A stretch of 17,629 nt of DNA from positions 1 through 17,629 of the forward strand of contig CAKUKM010000043.1 in the NCBI GenBank assembly GCA_934663595.1, read 5' to 3'. The translations under genes were made by a program, and so were the position numbers. The notes below the pieces were generated by a model. It saw nothing but the letters and a program-made list of their open reading frames with translations. It had not been told where the DNA came from and made no database searches. Positions 1 through 7,203 of this stretch are shown one piece after another (the first letter of the stretch is position 1; every line of letters starts with the position of its first letter). This stretch comes from an uncultured Clostridia bacterium. GTDB taxonomy: Bacteria > Bacillota > Clostridia > Christensenellales > Aristaeellaceae.

Positions 1-225
1 GCGCAGCTGAGCGTGGATATCGCCTCCTGCGCCATACCGCTGATCAGAAACTCCGGCAGGTTTGCGCTGCTCCCGAGAGGAATGGTCGAGGCCGAGCTGC
101 GCTCCGGCACGCTTCGGGAGGTCATTGTAACCGACGAAAGCCTTCCGCCCGTGCGGAATTTTGCCGTTTACAGAACCGCGTCCGGAGAGAGGGCGCTGAT
201 CGAGCGATTCCTGCGCTATCCATGA
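1..225 (+). CDS. LysR-type transcriptional regulator, C-terminal fragment (5' end outside window)
   Basis: The reading frame is open from the first base and stops at 223-225, giving 74 residues. The stretch FALLPRGMVEAEL followed by a short strand-rich tail with VRNFAVYRT resembles the end of the LysR substrate-binding domain, where a 'lallP..mv...l..G.L' segment is typical. The DNA-binding domain is not in the window, so neither the target nor the inducer can be named. No strong terminator follows. A 6-bp stem (246-251 with 257-262) lies about 20 bases downstream but has no U-tract. The assignment rests on a short fragment. Confidence 0.6.
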   Translation, partial: AQLSVDIASCAIPLIRNSGRFALLPRGMVEAELRSGTLREVIVTDESLPPVRNFAVYRTASGERALIERFLRYP

Positions 226-351
226 AAAAAAGGAATGTTACTTTGCGTTGCTTGCCGCAACGACCCTGTTTCTGCTAAAATATGCGTGAAATCTTTAGGG
301 CAATACCGCATAGAAAAAGCAAAACGCAGGCCGATATGATATAATGGACGT

Positions 352-590
352 ATGGATAAACAGATGACGATTTCCGCATTCAGCGATGAGCTGGCGCAGG
401 TGCGGACGAAGAAAAAAGAGTTTCTGGCTCAGATCGAACGAATAGTCCCGTGGAAGGAATGGATTGCCATGATTCAGCCGTGCTATTACAAAGGAGAGCG
501 CGGCAACAAGCCCTATCCGCCGGAGAGGATGGTGCGGCTTTATCTGCTGCAAAACCTGTACGACCTGAGTGACGAGGCAACCGTACAGTC
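352..590 (+). pseudogene. IS5-type transposase, N-terminal remnant
   Basis: About 80 residues match the N-terminal (DUF772-like) part of IS5-group transposases. Visible hallmarks are KKEFLAQIERIVPWKEW, CYYKGERGNKPYPPE and YLLQNLYDLSDEATV. After the latter the protein should continue into the dimerisation and DDE catalytic regions, but homology stops near base 590 and the frame runs on as antisense of another gene until a stop at 744. No catalytic acidic residues remain, so the copy is dead. A -10-like TATAAT (340-345) precedes it. No good Shine-Dalgarno is seen before ATG 352, and ATG 364 is an alternative start. A left terminal inverted repeat may lie near 297, but its partner is not present to confirm it. 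Confidence 0.75.
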
Positions 591-783
591 CCTTGTCGAG
601 CTTTGCTTTGCAGTCGGTGGTCAGGCCGCGTTCGTCGTAATGGCGGCCGAAGTCGTAGGTAGCGATGGGAACGTTGGGCCGCTTCTCGTAATACTTCGCG
701 TCGTTGTAGACCCACACGGACAGCATCCCGGTCGTGGGGTTTAGCTCGTAACGCACGTCGTCCACCTTCAGCCTGCCTGCCAT
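590..783 (-). pseudogene. 5' fragment of an unknown gene, cut off by the transposase remnant
   Basis: On the minus strand an ATG at 783 is preceded by a strong Shine-Dalgarno (GGAGG at 793-797, 9-base spacing) and a near-consensus promoter. It opens about 60 residues beginning MAGRLKVDDVRYEL and including VWVYNDAKYYEKRPN and YDFGRHYDERGL. I do not recognise the family. From about 590 the frame continues to 295, but that part is simply antisense of the transposase, so the apparent 162-residue protein is a chimera. The intact expression signals suggest a once-functional gene, perhaps cargo of the element whose integrase lies downstream. The junction position is approximate. Confidence 0.5.
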
Positions 784-828
784 TGCGCGTTTCCTCCTTT
801 CGTTCGTCGCTCGCTTGACTGTGACTGT

Positions 829-857
829 ATTATAGCACGACGCCGATTTTCTGACAA
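829..857 (-). promoter_or_regulatory. Sigma-70/SigA-type promoter for the truncated minus-strand gene
   Basis: On the minus strand TTGTCA (852-857) and TATAAT (829-834) are separated by 17 bases, with a TG extension before the -10. It points at the ATG at 783. The site is close to consensus and probably still active, transcribing into the back of the transposase remnant. Confidence 0.75.
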
Positions 858-1024
858 ATACCACATAAGTACAACTTTTCTAAACAAACAGTTATAGCGC
901 ATACTCCATGTTGCGGTTGAAAAGAAACGCAGCCCATATATTGTATCCGCTCTTCAGAGAGGTGGTATTTTGAATGTAAAAATATGTAAAGAACGCTCTG
1001 CCGAGCCCAGTCCTGCTTTGTCGC

Positions 1025-1059
1025 GCGAAGGGTTGCTCTGCTTCTGCGAAAGGTTGCTC
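1025..1059. repeat. Imperfect direct repeat, 14 bp, two copies
   Basis: GCGAAGGGTTGCTC (1025-1038) and GCGAAAGGTTGCTC (1046-1059) differ at one base and start 21 bases apart, two helical turns, so both face the same side of the DNA. That geometry suits a protein-binding site, such as integrase arm sites or a regulator operator. The role is inferred only from position upstream of the integrase. Confidence 0.5.
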
Positions 1060-1065
1060 ATTTGG

Positions 1066-1097
1066 GCTCAATTTGGCTCAAAATCGCGAAATTGAGC
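1066..1097. repeat. Inverted repeat, 9-bp arms with 14-bp spacer
   Basis: GCTCAATTT (1066-1074) is the exact reverse complement of AAATTGAGC (1089-1097). A second GGCTCAA copy lies at 1075-1081 between the arms. It directly follows the direct repeats, making a dense repeat cluster of about 70 bp. It could be an operator controlling the integrase or a recombinase binding site. There is no U-tract that would make it a terminator. Confidence 0.45.
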
Positions 1098-1224
1098 AGA
1101 TTGTAAACCAAAGGGTCTGTAAAGGCGTGGTATGCTGTTTGGTGGGAAAAATGCCTCGGGCAAGTGCGAACCTTGAAAACTGCATCGTCGCGAATGATTT
1201 TCCGTTTCAATGGGAGGAAGACGA

Positions 1225-2253
1225 ATGGCAAAGAAGATACGCCGCCAGATTGAAATCGGCGGCGCGAAGAGATGGATTTCAGGCGACAGCGAGCAGGAAT
1301 ACGCGGACAACCTCGCCCGGGCGCTGACCGGCGGCGCGGAGCCACGCCTCGCCGAGCGCAAGCACAATTTTCAGGCCTATGCGCAGAAGTGGTTCGAGGT
1401 GTTCTCCAAGCCCAATGTGGCGGCGGTGACGGCCATCACCTATGAACGGCAACTGAAGAACCATATCTATCTAGTGCTGGGGAAAATCGACGTGGAGGAC
1501 ATTCTGCCCGCGGACGTGCAGCGGGTTTTCAACGAGATGGACGGCGCGAAGGAGACGAAAATCAAGGTCAAAAACGTGCTGAATATGGTGCTGGAGCAGG
1601 CATTGGAGGACGACCTGATTCGCCGAAATCCGCTGCATTCCCGGAGCATACGCATCACGGGCCGCGCCAGCGAGGCCACGGAGCCCTACACCATAGAGCA
1701 GATGCGCTTTCTGGTTGGGCGCATCGGCAGCGTGGAGCGAGACGACGACCGGGCGTTTCTGGCGCTGCACGCGCTCCATCCGCTGCGGCCCGAGGAGGTG
1801 CTGGGGCTTCAGTGGCGGGACATAGACTTCCGGCGCGGAATCATCCGTGTGGAGCGCGCGGCGACGCATCCCGGGCGAAATCAGCCCCTCGTCAAGGCAA
1901 CCAAGACGGAGGCCAGCCGCCGCGCCATCGACCTCGTTGCGCAGGCGATTCCCTACTTCAGGCGGGGCGAGCCCGAGGATTTCGTCGTCGGCGGGCCGAA
2001 GCCGCTGACCTACACGCAGGTTCGGCGAATGTGCCAGCGCATCCAGCGGGACACGGGCTTTGAGGAGAGCGTCACGCCGCGGCGCTTTCGCACCACGGTG
2101 CTGACCGACCTGTACGACCAGACCAAGGACGTAAAACAGGCGCAGGCCGCCGCGGGCCACACCACGGCGGCCATGACGCTGAAGCACTACGTCAAGGGCC
2201 GCCCCCCAGCACGCCAACACCGCCGCGCCCATCGTCCGCGCCTACGGCCTTGA
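1225..2253 (+). CDS. Tyrosine recombinase / phage-type integrase, C-terminus frameshifted
   Basis: This is a site-specific integrase of about 342 residues. An N-terminal arm and core-binding (SAM-like) region covers roughly residues 1-150, followed by a catalytic domain. Catalytic positions visible are R188 (LRPEEVLGL), K227 (TKTEASRR), R289 (RRFRTT), H312 (AAAGHTTAAM) and Y322 (LKHYVKG). The first position of the HxxR box is R286 instead of His. Start 1225 is chosen over ATG 1210 because the GGAGG at 1213-1217 sits 7 bases before 1225 and inside the longer version. After residue 325 the frame turns into PPARQHRRAHRP. Removing one C from the six-C run before 2218 restores a normal ending (ANTAAPIVRAYGLD) with stop at 2255-2257, so a 1-base insertion or read error is likely. 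It points towards the 3' end of tRNA-Thr, a classic attachment site. All catalytic residues precede the shift, so activity may survive. Confidence 0.85.
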   Translation: MAKKIRRQIEIGGAKRWISGDSEQEYADNLARALTGGAEPRLAERKHNFQAYAQKWFEVFSKPNVAAVTAITYERQLKNHIYLVLGKIDVEDILPADVQRVFNEMDGAKETKIKVKNVLNMVLEQALEDDLIRRNPLHSRSIRITGRASEATEPYTIEQMRFLVGRIGSVERDDDRAFLALHALHPLRPEEVLGLQWRDIDFRRGIIRVERAATHPGRNQPLVKATKTEASRRAIDLVAQAIPYFRRGEPEDFVVGGPKPLTYTQVRRMCQRIQRDTGFEESVTPRRFRTTVLTDLYDQTKDVKQAQAAAGHTTAAMTLKHYVKGRPPARQHRRAHRPRLRP

Positions 2254-2280
2254 CTGACGCAGAAGCTGACACGCCCGAAC

Positions 2281-2313
2281 CCCGAAAGCCCCTGCGCCGC
2301 AGGGCTTTTCGGG
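2281..2313 (+). terminator. GC-rich hairpin after the integrase
   Basis: The arms 2281-2296 and 2298-2313 pair as a long GC-rich stem with one internal mismatch or bulge. It lies 28 bases after the integrase stop. A real U-tract is missing, so it may be a weak terminator or simply an RNA 3' structure. Confidence 0.4.
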
Positions 2314-2421
2314 CATAATGCGGAGAAAAACCTGACGGAAAAACTGACAAAACCGGCGGAGAAGGACGAGAGGCCGAAAAAGTGAATCACAGGCGAGAAA
2401 ATCCTTCAAATTCGCCCAGAT

Positions 2422-2455
2422 AAAAAGAAAAGGTCAGCCATTTCTGACTGACCTT
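2422..2455 (-). terminator. Rho-independent terminator of tRNA-Thr
   Basis: On the minus strand an 8-bp stem (2448-2455 with 2430-2437) with a 10-base loop is followed by a run of U's broken by one C (2422-2429). It begins immediately after the CCA end of the tRNA, so the tRNA is transcribed alone and stops here. It also separates the tRNA from the converging integrase. Confidence 0.85.
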
Positions 2456-2456
2456 G

Positions 2457-2532
<76 letters not shown>

Positions 2533-2559
2533 GCGTTCCTTTCGTTCAACGCAAGATGA

Positions 2560-2588
2560 ATTATACTATACTTGAAGGCAAAATGCAA
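2560..2588 (-). promoter_or_regulatory. Promoter of tRNA-Thr
   Basis: On the minus strand TTGCAT (2583-2588) and a perfect TATAAT (2560-2565) are 17 bases apart, about 28 bases before the tRNA 5' end at 2532. Confidence 0.85.
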
Positions 2589-2664
2589 TAGGTAATCCAA
2601 ATCTTAACAATAAACTTTTTCCAGGGCGCTGCCGCTCAAATATTGAAATCGGCGGCACGGTGTA

Positions 2665-2693
2665 TTGTGCGGCGCGGCGAAAGATGTTATAAT
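2665..2693 (+). promoter_or_regulatory. Promoter of the glycosyl hydrolase gene
   Basis: TTGTGC (2665-2670) and TATAAT (2688-2693) are 17 bases apart with a TG one base before the -10. The leader to ATG 2746 is about 45 bases. No operator-like repeat is obvious, and no catabolite-repression (cre-like) palindrome was recognised. Confidence 0.75.
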
Positions 2694-2745
2694 GAAAAAT
2701 GTGGAACGTAGGGGTGTGCGCCCCTTGAAATAGGAGGAATTACCA

Positions 2746-5670
2746 ATGAATCTGAAAGAGCGGTTAAATCAGGATCTGACGCGGTATGAATCGATTCCCT
2801 TCTGGAGCTGGAACGACGAGCTGGAGCCGGACGAGCTGCGCAGGCAGATTCGCGCGATGAAAAAAGCGGGCATCGGCGGATTTTTCATGCATGCGCGCGG
2901 CGGGCTGACGACCGAATATCTGGGCGAAAAGTGGTTCGAGGCGACGGATGCGTGCATCGACGAGGCCAAAAAGCTGGGCATGGACGCGTGGTGCTACGAT
3001 GAAAACGGCTGGCCGAGCGGATTTGCCGGCATGAAGCTGCTGGAGGACGAGGCCAACTGGGTGCACTACGTCGTTTGCGAAAAGAAAAATGCGTTCGACG
3101 AGAGCGCGATGGCGGTCTATGTGCTGGAGGGCGAAAAGCTGGTTCGCGTGCACGGAGACGCGGGGGAGAAGGAGTATATCACGCTCTACGACCGGACGAA
3201 TTCGTCGGTGGTCGATATTCTGAATCCGGAAATCGTGAAGAAATTCCTGAACGAGACGCACGAGAAGTATTTCGCGCGGTTCGGCGCGGAGTTCGGCAAG
3301 GCGATGAAGGGCTTTTTTACCGACGAACCGCAGTATTTCCGCTGGGATACCGCGTATACGCCGGTGATTCTGAAGGCGTATAGCGAAAAGTACGGCCGCG
3401 ATCTGCTGGACGAGATGGGCGCGCTGTTTGTGGACTGCGCGGAGGCCAAGCCGGTTCGCTATCGCTATTGGAAGCTGATGAACGAGCTGTACACGCTGAA
3501 TTTCGCCAAGCAGATTTACGACTGGTGCGACGCGCACAATTGCCAGCTGACCGGCCACACCATTCAGGAAAACGACCTGTTCGGCCAGATGATCTGCTCG
3601 GCGGGCGTTATGCCGTTTTACAAATACGAGCACAAGCCGGGCGTGGACTGGCTGGGCCGCGAGATTTCCGTGGAGCTCTGCCCGCGGCAGTGCTCGTCCG
3701 TCGCGCAGCAGTACGGCAAGAATCAGGTGCTTACGGAGACGTTTGCCTGCGCGGGCTGGGACGTTTCGCCGCGCGAGCTGAAGCGGATTGCGGAATGGCA
3801 GTATGTCAACGGCATCAATCAGATGTGCCAGCACCTGTATCCGTATTCGATTCGCGGCCAGCGCAAGCGCGACTATCCGGCGTTTTATTCCGAGCACAAT
3901 ACGTGGACGAAGGCCGAGGACTTCAAGCATTTCAACGATTACTTTACGGCCCTGGGCTATATGCTGGCCGAGAGCGAGGAAATTGCGCCGGTCGCGGTGA
4001 TTCACCCGATGCATTCGGCGTATCTGACCTTCAACCGCAACGATCCCAAGAGCGTAAGCACGCTGAACGACAAATTCTTTGAACTGATCGAGCTGCTGGG
4101 CCGCGCGAACATCGGCCACCATTACATCGACGAAACGCTCCTGAGCGAGGACGGCCGCGTGGACGGTGCGAAGCTGATCATGGGCAAATGCGCGTACACC
4201 GCGGTGGTGGTTCCGGAGATGGAAAACCTTGATGCGAGCACGGCGAAAATGCTCGAGCAGTACGTCCAAAACGGCGGAAAGCTCTATCTGCAGGGCAAAG
4301 CGCCGTGCCTGATCGACGGCTCTCCGGCGGAAATGCCGTTCCTGAAGTCGAACGTGACGCTGGAGGCGCTGATTCCGGACGCGTATTTGATCGACGCGCC
4401 GGGCACGGACGTGCATTCCACGATGCGCGCGTCCGCATTCGGCAAATTCCTGTTCGCGGTGAATCTGTCCAACGAGGCGACGTATCGCGTGCGCTATCGC
4501 TTCCATGCGCGCGGCGCGAAGCGCTTCAATCTGGAAACGCGCGAGTGCGAGCCGATTCACTTTACCTCGGAGGGCGAGTATATCACCGTGCCGCTTGCGT
4601 TCGCGCCGGGCGAATCGACCGTGATTCTGCTGGACGACGCGGCGAAGAGCGCGGAGGAAGCGCCTGAGAAGGCGAACTGGACTCAGCTCGATCTGAACGC
4701 CGAAATCGTATCCGCCGATGAAAACACGCTCACGCTGGATAACGTGGCGCTTTCGTATGACGGTGCGGCGTTCGGCGAGCCGCTTCCGGTAATGGCCGCG
4801 TCCGACCGGCTGCTGCGCGGCAAGACGAACCGCAAGGTCTGGCTGAAATACGCGTTCGACGTGCGCGAGATCCCGCAGAGCCTGCGCGTGGAGTGCGAGG
4901 ACATGGGTCTGGTGAGTGCGGAGCTGAACGGAGAGAAGCTCGAGCTCGGCAAGGGCAATACGTTTGATCCGGCCTTCCTGACGGCGGACGCGCTGAACAA
5001 GCTGAAAATCGGCCGCAACGAGCTGGTATTTGAGATTTACTATTATCAGCCGCAGCTGGTTTACGACGTGTTCAACGGCGTGTACTACGAGCATTCCGAC
5101 GGCACGGAAAGCCTGATCAACTGCCTGAGCTATCGCACGGACATCGAGGCGGTTTACCTGCGCGGCGATTTCGGCGTGCATACGACCGGGTTTACGCCCG
5201 ACAAGCGCAATACGCTGATTGCAAAGGATGAATTTGCAATCGAGCGCTCGCAGAAGCAGGTGCGCGCAAACGCGATTCTGGAAAGCGGCTATCCGTTCTT
5301 CGGCGGCAGCATGACGCTGAAGCTGAACGCGCAGGCGCGCGGCGACGAGACGGCGCTGAAGCTCACGGGCAGATACATGCTCGCGAAGGTGCGCGTAAAC
5401 GGCGGCGAGACGCAGACGCTGATGTTCGGCAACACTGCGGACGTGGCCGGCAAGCTCCATGCAGGCGTGAATGAGATTGAAATTACGCTGGTATCGAGCT
5501 ATCGCAACGTATTCGGCCCGTTCCATTTCGCGCCGGATCCGGAACCGCTCGGCGTTTCGCCCGACCTGTTCGCCGGCTACGGCCATTGGAGCGAAGAGGG
5601 AAAGAGCGAATTGTACACGGGCGATTACGCGTTCGTGCGCTTTGGACTCGCGGGCGCGGAGCTGGCATAA
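2746..5670 (+). CDS. Large glycosyl hydrolase, GH106-like (alpha-L-rhamnosidase-related)
   Basis: The 974-residue protein opens with YESIPFWSWNDEL and PDELRRQIRAMKKAGIGGFFMHARGG, then AWCYDENGWPSGFAG, a pattern of large clostridial hydrolases related to GH106 rhamnosidases. A (beta/alpha) barrel would occupy about the first 400 residues. Candidate catalytic acids are D193/E194 in FFTDEPQYF and E331 in VLTETFACAGWD, the latter assigned by pattern only. The C-terminal half has beta-rich regions resembling galactose-binding-like modules. There is no signal peptide, so it should be cytoplasmic and act on imported oligosaccharides. The start is fixed by AGGAGG at 2732-2737, 8 bases before the ATG. 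It stands alone, with no transporter or regulator next to it, and is followed by hairpins. The fold family is likely; the sugar specificity is not established. Confidence 0.75.
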   Translation: MNLKERLNQDLTRYESIPFWSWNDELEPDELRRQIRAMKKAGIGGFFMHARGGLTTEYLGEKWFEATDACIDEAKKLGMDAWCYDENGWPSGFAGMKLLEDEANWVHYVVCEKKNAFDESAMAVYVLEGEKLVRVHGDAGEKEYITLYDRTNSSVVDILNPEIVKKFLNETHEKYFARFGAEFGKAMKGFFTDEPQYFRWDTAYTPVILKAYSEKYGRDLLDEMGALFVDCAEAKPVRYRYWKLMNELYTLNFAKQIYDWCDAHNCQLTGHTIQENDLFGQMICSAGVMPFYKYEHKPGVDWLGREISVELCPRQCSSVAQQYGKNQVLTETFACAGWDVSPRELKRIAEWQYVNGINQMCQHLYPYSIRGQRKRDYPAFYSEHNTWTKAEDFKHFNDYFTALGYMLAESEEIAPVAVIHPMHSAYLTFNRNDPKSVSTLNDKFFELIELLGRANIGHHYIDETLLSEDGRVDGAKLIMGKCAYTAVVVPEMENLDASTAKMLEQYVQNGGKLYLQGKAPCLIDGSPAEMPFLKSNVTLEALIPDAYLIDAPGTDVHSTMRASAFGKFLFAVNLSNEATYRVRYRFHARGAKRFNLETRECEPIHFTSEGEYITVPLAFAPGESTVILLDDAAKSAEEAPEKANWTQLDLNAEIVSADENTLTLDNVALSYDGAAFGEPLPVMAASDRLLRGKTNRKVWLKYAFDVREIPQSLRVECEDMGLVSAELNGEKLELGKGNTFDPAFLTADALNKLKIGRNELVFEIYYYQPQLVYDVFNGVYYEHSDGTESLINCLSYRTDIEAVYLRGDFGVHTTGFTPDKRNTLIAKDEFAIERSQKQVRANAILESGYPFFGGSMTLKLNAQARGDETALKLTGRYMLAKVRVNGGETQTLMFGNTADVAGKLHAGVNEIEITLVSSYRNVFGPFHFAPDPEPLGVSPDLFAGYGHWSEEGKSELYTGDYAFVRFGLAGAELA

Positions 5671-5679
5671 AAATGCGCT

Positions 5680-5698
5680 GCGGGGGCAAAACCTCCGC
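5680..5698. terminator. Short GC-rich hairpin after the glycosyl hydrolase
   Basis: The arms 5680-5686 and 5692-5698 pair with one G-U around a CAAAA loop, ten bases after the stop codon. It has no U-tract and probably acts with the stronger hairpin just downstream. Confidence 0.4.
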
Positions 5699-5709
5699 CG
5701 CAACAATAA

Positions 5710-5738
5710 GCCGGCGGGGGATGGACTCCTCCGCCGGC
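5710..5738. terminator. Bidirectional terminator between glycosyl hydrolase and pncB
   Basis: A 12-bp GC-rich stem (5710-5721 with 5727-5738, one G-U pair, 5-base loop) lies between two converging genes. T-rich bases follow on the plus strand (GTTTGTATTT at 5741-5750), and a short TTATTGTT follows on the minus strand. It plausibly ends both transcripts. Confidence 0.7.
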
Positions 5739-5748
5739 CGGTTTGTAT

Positions 5749-7203
5749 TTACTCTTCCTCTCTGGACGAGCGATGGCCGGACGCCGCCTGCAGCATCGAA
5801 TTTTTCAGCATCCACAGGCTGTCGGATAGGTCGACCTTATAGACGTGCGGATTCAGAAGGCGCTTGTACTGATCCCAGAACGTGGCCAGATCCTCGCGGC
5901 AGTGCTTCTGAATGTCCGAAAGCGACGGCGAATCATACACGCGCACGCCGTTTTTGAACAGCGGTACCTGCAGCTTCTTCATCGTGTATTCGGTCAGCGT
6001 CATGCTCTTCCAGGTGTTGATCGGATCATAGATCGTCAGCGGCTTGGATGTATCGTAGACCTCCTGATCCAGCGCGATCAGATCGGCCACGGCCATGCCG
6101 TCCTTGTCGTAAATGCGGTAAAGGCATTTGAGACCCGGGTTCGTGATCTTCACCGGATTTTCGGAAATCTTGATCTTCGGAATGAATTTGCCGTCCTCCA
6201 GCTCCGCGCTCAGCTTGTACACGCCGCCGAGCGACGGGCAATCCTCGCTGGTAATCAGCTTCGTGCCCACGCCCCAGGTGTCGATCGCCGCGCCCTGCAG
6301 CTTCAGATCGCGAATCAGATTCTCGTCCAGATCGCCGGACGCGCAGATGATCGTGTCCGGGAAGCCCGCTTCGTCCAGCATCTTGCGCGCCTCGCGGCTC
6401 AGATACGCGAGGTCGCCGGAATCCAGGCGAATGCCCTTCGGCTCGTAGCCGCGCGCGCGCAGCTCGCGGAAGACCGTAATCGCATTCGGCACGCCGCTGT
6501 GGAGCGTGTCGTAGGTGTCCACCAGCAGCAGGCAGCTCGACGGGAACAGCTCCGCGTATTTGCGGAACGCCTCCAGCTCCGTCGGGAACGACATGACCCA
6601 GCTGTGCGCGTGCGTGCCCATGATCGGCACGTCGTACATCTTGCCGGTCAATACGTTGCTCGTTCCGTGGCAGCCGCCGATGATCGCGGCGCGCGCGCCG
6701 TAAATGCCCGCGTCCGGCCCCTGCGCGCGGCGCAGGCCGAATTCCATGACCACGCCGCCCTCGGCCGCCTGCACCACGCGGCTGGCCTTCGTGGCGATCA
6801 GCGTCTGATGGTTGATGATCGTCAATAGCGCCGTTTCCACCAGCTGCGCTTCAAAGATCGGCGCAACCACGCGCACCAGCGGCTCGCCGGGGAATACGAT
6901 CGTGCCCTCCGGAACGGCCTGCACGTCGCCGTGGAACTTGAAAGCCCGCAGCTCCGCGAGGAAGTCCTCGTCGAACAGGTTCTGGCTGCGCAGGTATTCG
7001 ATGTCGTCGTCGTCGAAATGCAGATTATCGAGGTAATCCAGCAGCTGCTCCACGCCCGCCATGATCGCGTAATGCGTCGATTCGGTCTTGCTGCGATAGA
7101 ACATGTCGAACGCCGCCACCTTGTCGCGCATGCCGCATTTGTAATAGCCGTACATCATGGTCAGCTCGTAGAGGTCCGTCATCATCGTCAGGTTTCTCAT
7201 CAT
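5749..7203 (-). CDS. pncB: Nicotinate phosphoribosyltransferase
   Basis: The 484-residue cytoplasmic enzyme joins nicotinate to PRPP (with ATP) to give nicotinate mononucleotide, the salvage entry into NAD synthesis. Family hallmarks are the N-terminal MTDLYELTMMYGYY, the central IMGTHAHSWVMSFPTELEAF (H198 and H200), GIRLDSGDLAYLS, and DTWGVGTKLITSED. The length is normal. A longer frame back to 7584 exists but overlaps lgt, so the start is placed at ATG 7203, whose ATGA overlaps the lgt stop (7200-7202). A second ATG follows at once at 7200. An AGGGG lies just upstream inside lgt. The ATGA overlap implies translational coupling to lgt and transcription from the lgt promoter. Confidence 0.93.
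   Translation of the reverse strand: MMRNLTMMTDLYELTMMYGYYKCGMRDKVAAFDMFYRSKTESTHYAIMAGVEQLLDYLDNLHFDDDDIEYLRSQNLFDEDFLAELRAFKFHGDVQAVPEGTIVFPGEPLVRVVAPIFEAQLVETALLTIINHQTLIATKASRVVQAAEGGVVMEFGLRRAQGPDAGIYGARAAIIGGCHGTSNVLTGKMYDVPIMGTHAHSWVMSFPTELEAFRKYAELFPSSCLLLVDTYDTLHSGVPNAITVFRELRARGYEPKGIRLDSGDLAYLSREARKMLDEAGFPDTIICASGDLDENLIRDLKLQGAAIDTWGVGTKLITSEDCPSLGGVYKLSAELEDGKFIPKIKISENPVKITNPGLKCLYRIYDKDGMAVADLIALDQEVYDTSKPLTIYDPINTWKSMTLTEYTMKKLQVPLFKNGVRVYDSPSLSDIQKHCREDLATFWDQYKRLLNPHVYKVDLSDSLWMLKNSMLQAASGHRSSREEE

Larger units (their letters stand above)
864..1224. other. Non-coding stretch upstream of the integrase
   Basis: No convincing gene lies here. It contains a possible weak promoter (TTGAAA at 917-922 with TATTGT at 939-944), a cluster of direct and inverted repeats (1025-1097) and the integrase Shine-Dalgarno near its end. 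A 41-codon frame starting TTG at 970 was considered and not called. An excisionase gene, often found here in integrative elements, is not visible. Confidence 0.5.

Noticed and set aside
970..1095. A 41-codon frame starting TTG, preceded by a GAGAGGTGG that resembles a ribosome site
   Set aside because: The product has no recognisable features and its second half is made from the direct repeats at 1025-1081, so the frame is more likely accidental.
1025..1097. Possible CRISPR array or plasmid iterons
   Set aside because: There are only two direct copies of 14 bp with no further units, no cas genes and no replication initiator.
2764..5706. A 980-codon open frame on the minus strand across the glycosyl hydrolase gene
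   Set aside because: It is a shadow of GC-rich codon usage in the sense gene. Its product is Arg/Ala/Val/Leu-rich with no recognisable domain, and the sense strand encodes a clear protein family.
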